A model generated the notes under the pieces. The model saw only the letters and a program-made list of their open reading frames with translations. It did no database searches and was not told the origin of the DNA. Below are positions 8,235 to 15,641 of a stretch of 41,648 nt of DNA, piece by piece. A program made the position numbers and the translations under genes. The stretch's first letter is position 1; each line of letters opens with the position of its first letter. The stretch is from an uncultured bacterium (GTDB lineage: Bacteria; Actinomycetota; Coriobacteriia; Coriobacteriales; Eggerthellaceae), in contig CAJMPP010000022.1 of the NCBI GenBank assembly GCA_905215325.1, positions 1 through 41,648 of the forward strand. Reading direction: 5' to 3'.

Positions 8235-9296
8235 TTAGTTCGAAGCGGTGCTTGCAGAGCCGTTCGAGGCGCTGGAGCCGCCAGTGCTGCTGGAATCAGC
8301 GGAGCTGCTAGCGGAATCGGCGCTGCTGGTCTTGCTATCGGAATCAGCCTTGCTGTCGGAGTCGGATTTGTTGGCGCCGGAACCGGTATTGCCCGTGAGC
8401 GTGCCGATGGCCGCATTGGCGGAGTTAAGCACCTCGCTCATGTCGTCCTTGTCATCGGAGGCGCCGGCGGTCAGTTTGATGCCGGAAAGGTCCATGGTAG
8501 TGCCGAGCCACTTCTTCTGGATGATCGAGGACACGCCGTTGGAGTTCATAGCGGAAAGCGCGTTGGAAACGGCCTGCTTGAGCTTGGTGTTACCGTCGAG
8601 CACGCCTACGCAGTAACCGCTGGCCTGCTGCATGAGCGCGACCATGTGAACGTCCATGCCGGCGTTGTTGGAAACGTAGGACCCCACGACGGCGTCGGCG
8701 GCCACATACTGCACCTTGCCGGACTCAAGCGCGGAGAAGGCGCTCTTGAGGTCCTCGGTGGTGGTGATGGTGGAGTTGTCGAACTCGTTGGTGACGGCCC
8801 AGGCGCTGTTGGAGGACACCTGCGCGGCGATCTTGGTGGAAGCGGAGTTCGCCGGCACCGTGGAGTTGGAGGACTGGGCGAACAGCGCCACGGCAGTGGG
8901 CAGATACGTGTCGGAAGTCCAGAAGCTGGGGGAATCGGACTTGTTCACGCCCATGACCACGTCGACCTTGCCGGAGGTGAGCGCACCGGCGGCGTCGGTG
9001 GACACATCCACGACCTCGAGCTTCAGGCCGAGCTGGTCGGCCAGGGCGGCTGCCATGTCGACGTCGATACCGACGATCTTGGTGGAAGAGGAGGGCTGGC
9101 CGGCCAAAGGCGCGTTGTTTGCGTTGACGCCGACGCGCAAGACACCTTCCTGGGCGATGACGGGCTTGCTGACCGCGGGCGTGGCCTCGGGCGGCGTATA
9201 CGATTCCTGCTGCTGGCAACCGGTGGCAAGCAGCAGCATGGCGGCGCAGCAGACGGCCGCGGCGCAGCATGCGGCAAAGCGCTTGAGATGCTTCAT
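8235..9296 (-). CDS. Solute-binding lipoprotein, ABC transporter family 3 (amino-acid type)
   Basis: A 353-residue extracellular binding protein. The signal peptide MKHLKRFAACCAAAV leads to a lipobox LLATGC with the lipidated Cys at 27. The mature part has family-3 features: VLRVGVNANNAPLAG, a GIDVDMAAALADQLGL segment and GKVDVVMGVNKSDSPSFWTS. The last ~55 residues are a Ser/Asp/Ala-rich low-complexity tail (SDSKADSDSKTSS and similar), unusual for the family and probably exposed or a cell-wall spacer. No permease or ATPase gene is adjacent, so it is an orphan whose partners lie elsewhere. Start at 9296 is set by GGAGGAAG and the signal peptide; an extension to 9365 is unlikely. The substrate cannot be read from sequence. 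Confidence 0.88.
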   Translation of the reverse strand: MKHLKRFAACCAAAVCCAAMLLLATGCQQQESYTPPEATPAVSKPVIAQEGVLRVGVNANNAPLAGQPSSSTKIVGIDVDMAAALADQLGLKLEVVDVSTDAAGALTSGKVDVVMGVNKSDSPSFWTSDTYLPTAVALFAQSSNSTVPANSASTKIAAQVSSNSAWAVTNEFDNSTITTTEDLKSAFSALESGKVQYVAADAVVGSYVSNNAGMDVHMVALMQQASGYCVGVLDGNTKLKQAVSNALSAMNSNGVSSIIQKKWLGTTMDLSGIKLTAGASDDKDDMSEVLNSANAAIGTLTGNTGSGANKSDSDSKADSDSKTSSADSASSSADSSSTGGSSASNGSASTASN

Positions 9297-9666
9297 GTTC
9301 CGACTTCCTCCATCTCGTGCATATGAAAACAAGCTTCTTCCGACTGACCTAGTTTTCGACCCCACACTCGCGCACCGGGGCTTGGCTTTCGCGCCACCCT
9401 CTCCCCCGTCGCGACGGTATGCCGCTCGTATAAACGGAGGGTGCGTCTTACCTCTAGGATACGCCGTGCTCGCCTTCGCGGACGCGCCGCGGGACTTACG
9501 TGGATCCTTTCGACCGCATCTGCCATGGACTAAGGCCTTCGTGGAAAGCCCGCAACTACAGACTCGAAAGAAGCCTTAGTAGTGTATCAGATACGCAAGG
9601 GGCGGAGGGTTTCGCGGCGCGTTTTCCGCAAGGGTTTCGCAAGACGGCGCGCTTAAGCTTTAAAGC
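9297..9666. other. Divergent intergenic region (370 nt)
   Basis: It separates the minus-strand lipoprotein gene from plus-strand comF and must hold both promoters. I could not place either convincingly. The lipoprotein side is long enough for a structured leader, but I recognise no riboswitch consensus in it. Confidence 0.3.
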
Positions 9667-10410
9667 ATGGGAATGCTGTCGAACATAGCAGGGGCGTGCG
9701 CCCCGATCGCCGCCGAAGCCGCGGAGGCGTTGGCCGAGACCGTATGGCCGACGCGATGCGCGATCTGCGACGCGCCTGGGCACGTGCTGTGCGATTCCTG
9801 CCGGATGGCGCTCGCATACGTGGACTGGTGGCGCGCCTGCCCCCGCTGCGGGGCGCCGTTCGGGCGCGTGCAGTGCTGCGAGTGCAACGAGGTGATGCTC
9901 GCGGCGCAGGGACGCACGCGACCGGCGTTCGATGGCATGGCGGCGGCGGTGTCGTTCGAGGAAGGCGCGGCGCGCATCGTGCGCACCTGGAAAGACGCCG
10001 GAGAAAGACGCCTGGCATCCGAGATGGCGCGGCTCATGCTTCCCCAGGTACCCCCCGCATGGCTTGCCGGCGCAGCGGCGGCGCCCATACCCGCGAGCGC
10101 CGCCGCACGCCGCCGGCGAGGCTTCGACCACGGCCGCGAACTCGCCTGCGCCGTTGCCGGCATGGCGGGGATCCCCGTAGTCGAGGCGCTGGCGCGGCCC
10201 CGCACCTTCGACCAGCGCGCGCTCGGACGGCGTGGGCGCATTCACAACCTGCAGGGGCGCTTCCAGACGCTGCCGGGCGCCACGGTGCCCGCCCGCATCC
10301 TGCTTATCGACGATGTCTGCACCACGGGCTCCACCATGAACGCGGCCTGCGATGCCCTTCGCGCGGCGGGAGCGGTGGAGCTGCACTGCCTCGTGTTCGC
10401 CCGCGTCTAA
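9667..10410 (+). CDS. ComF family phosphoribosyltransferase-like protein
   Basis: ComF proteins act inside the cell in natural transformation and in primosome/recombination steps; their biochemical role is not settled. This 247-residue protein has the N-terminal zinc ribbon (C31, C34, C42, C45, then CPRC at 58-61 and further Cys at 70, 71 and 73) and the C-terminal PRPP-binding motif ILLIDDVCTTGSTM at 211-224, with ARRRRGFDHGREL typical of ComF. No comEA, comEC or comFA lies nearby. No clear ribosome site precedes the ATG at 9667 or the next ATG at 9673, so the start is uncertain by two codons. Competence in this organism is not shown. Confidence 0.88.
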   Translation: MGMLSNIAGACAPIAAEAAEALAETVWPTRCAICDAPGHVLCDSCRMALAYVDWWRACPRCGAPFGRVQCCECNEVMLAAQGRTRPAFDGMAAAVSFEEGAARIVRTWKDAGERRLASEMARLMLPQVPPAWLAGAAAAPIPASAAARRRRGFDHGRELACAVAGMAGIPVVEALARPRTFDQRALGRRGRIHNLQGRFQTLPGATVPARILLIDDVCTTGSTMNAACDALRAAGAVELHCLVFARV

Positions 10411-10638
10411 CGAACGCACCCATGACAAGGGCGACAGCCAACAGCCCATCTTGAGAAAGGCACCGGAGCTATTTCCCCGATTTGCAGAAGCGGTCTTATA
10501 GGCGATGCAAACAAAGGCAATCCAAGGGATCGTCACCTGGATCAGCTGGGCAAGCCCTGGTCGCACCCAGCAGACTCAAACTCCAAAAGGCATAGGCGCA
10601 CATGCTCCCGCGCATGCCAAATCTCACCCACCACGCAA

Positions 10639-10664
10639 GGAAGGCGGCCCCAAGGCCGCCTTCC
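10639..10664 (-). terminator. Terminator of the glycosyltransferase gene
   Basis: An 11-bp perfect stem (10639-10649 with 10654-10664) and CCAA loop lies 30 nt past the stop of the minus-strand gene. The U-run is weak. Bases 10411-10638, between comF and this hairpin, show no gene. Confidence 0.6.
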
Positions 10665-10694
10665 CGGTTTCGTATGTTGTTTCGCCGTTCGGCG

Positions 10695-12011
10695 CTAGGC
10701 GCGCTCGCGACGGGATTCGCTTTCGGCGAACTCCTGCACGTCCACGTTGATGGAGTGCTTGATGGGCTTCCAGTTGCACTTCTTCACCAGGGCCACCAAC
10801 GCGATGGGCACGTACGTGAGCATGAAGAACGGGAACGTGAACATGTAGCGGATCTTCTTACCCGTGGTGGAGTGGATGGAATCCCATTCCACGAAGGTGG
10901 TCAGCACGCCGAACATGAACATGAACACCATGTAGTTCATAAGGCAGAAGCAGATCGACGACACCGAGGATGCCACCATGACGCCCGTGGACATAAGGCC
11001 CGCAGCCGCCAGGGCGAGGATGATGGCGTTGAACGTCACGCTGATGATGGTGAGCAGCATGCCCGGGGCGATGGTCATGAGCATATCGTAGCAGGCGAAG
11101 CGGCTGCCCTTGGGGTTGGTGGCGATGCCCTTGGCCAGTCGTGCTCCGTAGTGCCAGAACACCTGGTAGAAGCCCTTCGCCCAACGGAAACGCTGGTTCC
11201 AGGAATCGCGGAACGTGACGGGCTGCTCGTCGTAGAGCACGGCCGTGGGCGTGTAGCTGATGCGCTCGCCCTCCAAAATGGAGTTGGCGGAGAACTCGAT
11301 GTCCTCGGTGAGCAGATGCCACTTCCAGCCGCCGTTGCGCTCGATGATCTTCGCGGACACGAAAAAGCCCGTGCCGGAAACGGCGCAGCTGGTGTTGAGC
11401 GTCAGACGGGCCTGGTTGAGGAACTTCGCCTCACGCAGGAACCACACGGCGTAACCGGCGGAAATCCAGTTGCTGTCGTAGTTCTTGGAGTTACGGTAGC
11501 TGGTGGATGCGACGGCTCCGTTGTCGAAGGTCTTGTTCATCTCGCGGAAGTAGTTCACGTCGAGCACGTTGTCGGCGTCGAAGACGAAATACGCCTCATA
11601 GCCGCGATCGGCATACTGGCTGCGGATGACGCTGAAGCCGTAATCGAGCGCGTAGCCCTTGCCCACCTGCTCGGTATTGAAACGCGGGAACACGATGGCG
11701 CCGGCCTCGCGGGCGACCTCGGCAGTGTTATCGGTGCAGTTGTCGGCGATGACGAACACGTCGATAAGCTCGCTCGGGTAGTTCTGCACCTTGATCGAAT
11801 GGATGAGCTGGCCGATGACCGCGCTTTCGTTGCGGGCGCTGATGACGGCGGCGAACTTGTGGTTCTTCTTCGCGACAAGCTGCTTGGGCTTGCGGGTGAG
11901 CACCACGAACACGTAGTAAAGCTGATACGTATAGCAGATGGTGAACGCCAAGAAAACGCAGAAGTTGAATATGTCCACGAACGAGATATGCGAGAAGAAC
12001 TGATCTAGCAC
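10695..12011 (-). CDS. Membrane-bound processive family-2 glycosyltransferase
   Basis: Resembles cellulose/poly-GlcNAc/hyaluronan synthase-type enzymes that polymerise sugars and export the chain. The 438-residue protein has one N-terminal helix (~12-40), a cytosolic GT-A domain with IADNCTDNT, the metal-binding FDADN (DAD at 145-147), TED (235-237) and QRFRW (273-277), then about four C-terminal helices. The start is taken as GTG 12011 because AAAAGGAG lies 5 nt upstream; a longer TTG-started frame to 12050 crosses a hairpin. No partner for chain export or modification is adjacent, so the polymer cannot be named. Confidence 0.88.
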   Translation of the reverse strand: MLDQFFSHISFVDIFNFCVFLAFTICYTYQLYYVFVVLTRKPKQLVAKKNHKFAAVISARNESAVIGQLIHSIKVQNYPSELIDVFVIADNCTDNTAEVAREAGAIVFPRFNTEQVGKGYALDYGFSVIRSQYADRGYEAYFVFDADNVLDVNYFREMNKTFDNGAVASTSYRNSKNYDSNWISAGYAVWFLREAKFLNQARLTLNTSCAVSGTGFFVSAKIIERNGGWKWHLLTEDIEFSANSILEGERISYTPTAVLYDEQPVTFRDSWNQRFRWAKGFYQVFWHYGARLAKGIATNPKGSRFACYDMLMTIAPGMLLTIISVTFNAIILALAAAGLMSTGVMVASSVSSICFCLMNYMVFMFMFGVLTTFVEWDSIHSTTGKKIRYMFTFPFFMLTYVPIALVALVKKCNWKPIKHSINVDVQEFAESESRRERA

Positions 12012-12163
12012 CTTTGCTCCTTTTACGGGCCGCACTCGCTTCGCGGCCAACCTTAGACGCCGCCTTCGGCGCCCCCAGATGCCTGTACGACATCAGGCAA
12101 CGTCCCGCGCGCATGTGCTGTAGTTGTAGGTTCGTTATAAGCGGAACGTTTCAAACCTAAAGA

Positions 12164-12192
12164 AGTATAGCGGCATGCGGCTCGTTTGTCGC
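12164..12192 (-). promoter_or_regulatory. Promoter of the glycosyltransferase gene
   Basis: On the minus strand, GCGACA (12187-12192), exactly 17 nt, then TATACT (12164-12169). This gives a leader of about 146 nt, which contains a 6-bp GC hairpin (GGCCGC/GCGGCC, 12029-12049) just before the ribosome site and could limit translation. The rest of 12193-12398 shows no feature. Confidence 0.5.
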
Positions 12193-12398
12193 GCGAACAG
12201 TGGCGTTTACCCCAATATACGACCACTAACAGGCAGAATCGCCCCATTTGCACACAGGGTCCGCACATGCCCTTCATAAAATCGGGCTGCCAAGCCTATG
12301 CCGCAACCTTGCTTCGACCAAAGCGCATTCCACGGTCCGCAGACAAGGAACCGCTGCGCTCAATGCGCATCACGGCCCACGCCCCAACCGGGAATCCC

Positions 12399-12932
12399 CT
12401 ATTCCGACTTGCGGATCCACGCAGCATGGAGCGCTTCAAGCTTGAGGTAAAGCACGTGGAACGCCACGGCGGATGCTGCCGCGACGGCGCCGTAAAACAG
12501 CCAAACGGCCGGCGTGAACGGCGCAATGCAGAATACGCCGGGCATGAGCAGGCAAGCGCCAGCGGCGCCACCGACCACCACGACAAGCAACGCCGTGCGT
12601 ATGGCAGTGAACGGCATGGATAGGGTACCACCAGACTGCTCCGACCCAGGAGGTCAGCAGCACGCACAACGTGGATACCTGCTCGTAGTCAAGGCCCATA
12701 AGGTAATAGCCCGCGATATTCGTCGCAAGGATGCAACAAACCGAGCATACGGTGCCGGGGATCGACTTGACGATGACGTCGTCCAGGAAACGACCCCGGA
12801 TACGCTCGCGATTCGGCTCGAGCGCAAGCACGAACGACGGTATGCCGATGGCGAACGCGCTGATCAGCGTCATTTGGATAGGATGGAAGGGATATTGCCA
12901 AGGCGCAGCGATGAAGAGCGCGTAGCAAAAAG
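12399..12932 (-). pseudogene. Frameshifted C-terminal remnant of a P-type cation ATPase
   Basis: Reading minus-strand from the tRNA terminator, one frame gives PFCYALFIAAPWQYPFHPIQ and then LISAFAIGIPSFVLALEPN, RERIRGRFL and YYLMGLDYEQVSTLCVLL. This is the end of the transport domain of CtpE/MgtA-like P-type ATPases. Around 12605-12625 the frame shifts, and the last ~70 residues (PFTAIRTALLVVVVGG, to EALHAAWIRKSE) continue in another frame to a stop at 12399. The phosphorylation (DKTGT), nucleotide-binding and actuator domains are absent. It is therefore a dead fragment of about 175 codons from a ~750-residue protein. Its 5' edge runs into the tRNA-Thr terminator, suggesting a deletion or insertion boundary there. 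Confidence 0.85.
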
Positions 12933-12955
12933 GCCATCGCAGGAAAGCGATGGCC
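12927..12955 (-). terminator. Terminator of tRNA-Thr
   Basis: Perfect 9-bp stem GGCCATCGC/GCGATGGCC (12932-12940, 12947-12955) with a 6-nt loop and five U (12927-12931), 12 nt after the tRNA 3' end. Confidence 0.9.
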
Positions 12956-12967
12956 TTAACATAACGA

Positions 12968-13042
12968 TGGAGCCGGCAACAGGACTCGAACCTGCAACAG
13001 GCAGTTTACAAAACTGCTACGCTACCATTGCGTCATGCCGGC
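12968..13042 (-). tRNA. tRNA-Thr (anticodon TGT)
   Basis: Seventy-five nt on the minus strand, including an encoded CCA end. The acceptor stem GCCGGCA/TGCCGGC is perfect. The anticodon stem GCAGT/ACTGC encloses loop TTTGTAA, giving anticodon TGT, which reads ACA threonine codons. The T arm holds GGTTCGAGTCC. It has its own promoter and terminator. The 3' side faces the ATPase remnant. Confidence 0.95.
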
Positions 13043-13064
13043 ACACGAAAATGCGTGTCGAGCC

Positions 13065-13092
13065 ATTGTACGACAACAACCCGGATTCTCAA
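13065..13092 (-). promoter_or_regulatory. Promoter of tRNA-Thr
   Basis: TTGAGA (13087-13092), 16-nt spacer, TACAAT (13065-13070) on the minus strand, 23 nt before the tRNA. Both boxes match 5 of 6 consensus bases. The remaining part of 13093-13403 has no gene; a TTATACT sequence near 13344 may be the -10 of the plus-strand gene at 13404. Confidence 0.7.
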
Positions 13093-13403
13093 AGCCTATC
13101 CCATAAAAGGTACAACCAACAACGCCAAGATATAGCCAGGATACGCACCCGCATGCGATGAACAGCAGAGGGATTCCCTCCCATAGATGCAGATGAAACC
13201 TCCCTCCCATAAATTCTTGCGCAATTCGCTGAGCCATCGTCGAATGTCTATCATCGTCAATGCAACAAATGCACAGATGGTCTTGTTTTCGCATCGCAAC
13301 CGAACTGTTAACCGCTCCTGTCAAATTGTCGCTGATATCTGGTTATACTGGTTCGCGGCAAGAACCCGCTATCCTACGAACGCGATATCTCTTTTGGAGT
13401 TTC

Positions 13404-14645
13404 ATGACTAACGACGAACAACAATCTTCCCCTAACGCGACGCCCTCCCCCACGGTGAAAAAGCGCTTCCGAGCCGACCGAGACGCTATCGATCGCAAAC
13501 GCCTTCCCTTGGCGGTGAAGGTGTTCGGCGTGCTGTGCCTTGTAGCAGGCGGTGCCACCGCGGTGCTTTTGACGATCACCATCATCACCATGGTGCTGGC
13601 GTTCACGTCCGGCAACTTCGATGTCGAAGCCTCTACCGCAACCGTGGTCATCTTTGTGGTGGAAACGGTGCTGTACACGGCACTAGCCACCATGTTCGCC
13701 ATCTTCGGCATTCGCTTGCTGCGGAACAAACGCAAGCACGCCGCCCATGGCACCGAGGCCATGATATTCATTTTGGCCGCCATCATCATCTGCTCCATCA
13801 TGCTCAACGGCCTGGGAGCCAACGTCATCCCCCATGCCGTGGTGGCGGTGTTCCTGATCGTCATGCAGTCCTACCTCGACCCGGCGCTCGCCGGCGAGCG
13901 TGAGCTGCGCCGCAAGCTGCGCGACATGGAAACCAGGGAGCAAGCGGAGGACGGCACGCTCGGCCTCGATCCCACCGGGCGCGGTTACATCACCCTGAAC
14001 TTCTTCAACCTGTTTTGGATTTTCGTGGTGTGCAGCGTACTGGGTCTTGTCATCGAAACCGTGTACCACGTGCTGGTAGTGGACCCTGGCGTTTACGAGG
14101 ACCGTGCCGGATTGCTGTTCGGGCCTTTTAGCCCCATCTACGGCGTAGGCGCGATGCTGATGACCATGGCGCTCAACCGCTTCCATAAAGCGCCTTTCCC
14201 CGTGATCTTCCTGGTAAGCGCCGTGATTGGCGGAGCGTTTGAATATGCGGTCAGCTGGTTCATGCAGTTCGCCTTCGGCATCGTTGCCTGGGACTACACG
14301 GGAACGTTCCTTTCCATCGACGGCCGCACCAACGGCATGTTCATGGCCATGTGGGGCGTGTTGGGGTTGTTCTGGGTGAAGCTATGCCTTCCCTGGATGC
14401 TGCGACTGGTCAACCGCATCCCTTGGAACTGGCGTTATACGCTGACCACCGTATGCGCCGCATTGATGATAGCGGACTGCGGCATGACCTTGATGTCGCT
14501 CGACCGCTGGTATCAGCGCGAGGCCGGCGTCGCCCCCGATAACGCAATCTCCCGCTTCATTGACGATCACTTCGACAATCAGTATATGGAGGACCGTTTC
14601 CAGAGCATGTCGATCGACCCGGACAACGCGGCACGTACGCTGTAG
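13404..14645 (+). CDS. CmpB-type (putative ABC transporter type IV) membrane protein
   Basis: A 413-residue multi-pass membrane protein. After a basic cytoplasmic N-terminus (KKRFRADRDAIDRKR) come about four helices (~35-150), a charged cytoplasmic segment (~155-190), then the C-terminal module with FFNLFWIFVVCSVLGLVIE, AGLLFGPFSPIYGVGA and FEYAVSWFMQ. That module matches the ABC_trans_CmpB family (PF06541), whose function is unknown despite the name; no ATPase is present here or next door. Start ATG 13404 follows TTGGAG; an in-frame extension to 13260 is not credible. It sits in the less GC-rich stretch between tRNA-Thr and the repair operon. Confidence 0.85.
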   Translation: MTNDEQQSSPNATPSPTVKKRFRADRDAIDRKRLPLAVKVFGVLCLVAGGATAVLLTITIITMVLAFTSGNFDVEASTATVVIFVVETVLYTALATMFAIFGIRLLRNKRKHAAHGTEAMIFILAAIIICSIMLNGLGANVIPHAVVAVFLIVMQSYLDPALAGERELRRKLRDMETREQAEDGTLGLDPTGRGYITLNFFNLFWIFVVCSVLGLVIETVYHVLVVDPGVYEDRAGLLFGPFSPIYGVGAMLMTMALNRFHKAPFPVIFLVSAVIGGAFEYAVSWFMQFAFGIVAWDYTGTFLSIDGRTNGMFMAMWGVLGLFWVKLCLPWMLRLVNRIPWNWRYTLTTVCAALMIADCGMTLMSLDRWYQREAGVAPDNAISRFIDDHFDNQYMEDRFQSMSIDPDNAARTL

Positions 14646-14654
14646 CGAGAGTCT

Positions 14655-14687
14655 TGCCGCCGATGCTCAAGACCGGCATCGGCGGCA
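14655..14687 (+). terminator. Hairpin between convergent genes
   Basis: A 12-bp perfect inverted repeat (14655-14666 with 14676-14687) lies 10 nt past the CmpB-type gene. It has no real U-run. Likely a terminator, possibly for both convergent genes. Confidence 0.55.
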
Positions 14688-14789
14688 TCTCGAAAGCAAC
14701 GCACCTCTCCGACCGAGCGCCTTTCCCGCGCGCCTACCCAGAGGCGTTACGACAGCAGAAGGACAATCGTTCACGTATGCGATCGCGGT

Positions 14790-15641
14790 TTACAGCCGTC
14801 TTCCCGAAGGTATTGCGGCGGCTGGCAATGCGCTCTTCGCGCTGCCTGCCGCCGCCTCATCATGTAGCTCCACGATATTTCGCCATAGCCGTTTCGGTAT
14901 GAACTGCCTTCGAAGCTCCGGGTGGTAACGAGCTGAGATGGTCATAGCATCGTAAAAACCTTTCCACGCCGCCTGCATTGCGGCCTCTTCATCGGAATGC
15001 TGCGGCAGATGCACCTCATCGGTTTGCGCAATATACCAATTTGCACCATCGTAGATGCCCGCAATCTGATGCCCCTCGTCGTATATGACGAAACGCTCGG
15101 TGTTGAACCGACCCGCAAACCAGCCCATGAGCAACGGCACCACATTGGCCTTGGGGTTGCATTTTGCGAACCATATGCCGTTTTCAAAGTGCTCGAAACG
15201 CAGGAACTGCATCATGAGGTGCCGCTCGTTCATCACCGAACGGTCAAGGCGGGCAACGGGACCGGCGATAGGGTGAGCCATGTTGCGAATCAAACCGGCA
15301 TTCGCAGCGGCAGGCCGCGCCATGACATGCCGAACGAACCGGTATACCGCAACACCAGCCGAAGGGTCATCTGATAGCGATGCGTGCAACACCGCATCCC
15401 AAGCATCCCGCCCTGCCTTTCGCACGATTCCCGCCTTAACGCGCGATGCCAGCGCCGCATCGGTTTCGATATATCGCACGCTTTGCCCCAACCGAGGCTG
15501 CAACCCTGCTTCGCTCGAAAAGTCCTCGGGCTGCTCATGAAGCGCATACGCCTGAAAAATAGCCGAAAGCAGCCCCTCTGTGGTGCCGTCATGCACATAC
15601 GCGACATTGCTGAGCGGCTCCAGCATGGCATCCGCGCTCAT
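14790..15641 (-). CDS. TIGR03915-type putative DNA metabolism protein, partner of the radical SAM protein
   Basis: A 283-residue protein of the family that always accompanies the SPL-like radical SAM protein and in many proteobacteria is fused to a family-4 uracil-DNA glycosylase. Here the glycosylase domain is absent. Visible hallmarks are the opening VAYVHDGTTEGLLSAIF, the centre VARLDRSVMNERHLMMQFLR and FVIYDEGHQIAGIYDG, and the end WKGFYDAMTISARYHPELRR before PKRLWRNIVEL. Its ATG overlaps the stop of the radical SAM gene (ATGA), so they are translated together. Biochemistry is unknown; DNA repair is inferred from the glycosylase fusions and the partner. The last ~20 residues are a low-complexity tail. 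Confidence 0.88.
   Translation of the reverse strand: MSADAMLEPLSNVAYVHDGTTEGLLSAIFQAYALHEQPEDFSSEAGLQPRLGQSVRYIETDAALASRVKAGIVRKAGRDAWDAVLHASLSDDPSAGVAVYRFVRHVMARPAAANAGLIRNMAHPIAGPVARLDRSVMNERHLMMQFLRFEHFENGIWFAKCNPKANVVPLLMGWFAGRFNTERFVIYDEGHQIAGIYDGANWYIAQTDEVHLPQHSDEEAAMQAAWKGFYDAMTISARYHPELRRQFIPKRLWRNIVELHDEAAAGSAKSALPAAAIPSGRRL

Noticed and set aside
9297..9600. Possible riboswitch upstream of the lipoprotein gene
   Set aside because: The leader is long enough, but I found none of the conserved cores of TPP, SAM, cobalamin, glycine or cyclic-di-GMP riboswitches, so I do not call one.
12436..12937. Two independent small membrane-protein genes between the glycosyltransferase and tRNA-Thr
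   Set aside because: Read together across a frameshift they give one continuous P-type ATPase C-terminus, so a pseudogene explains both.
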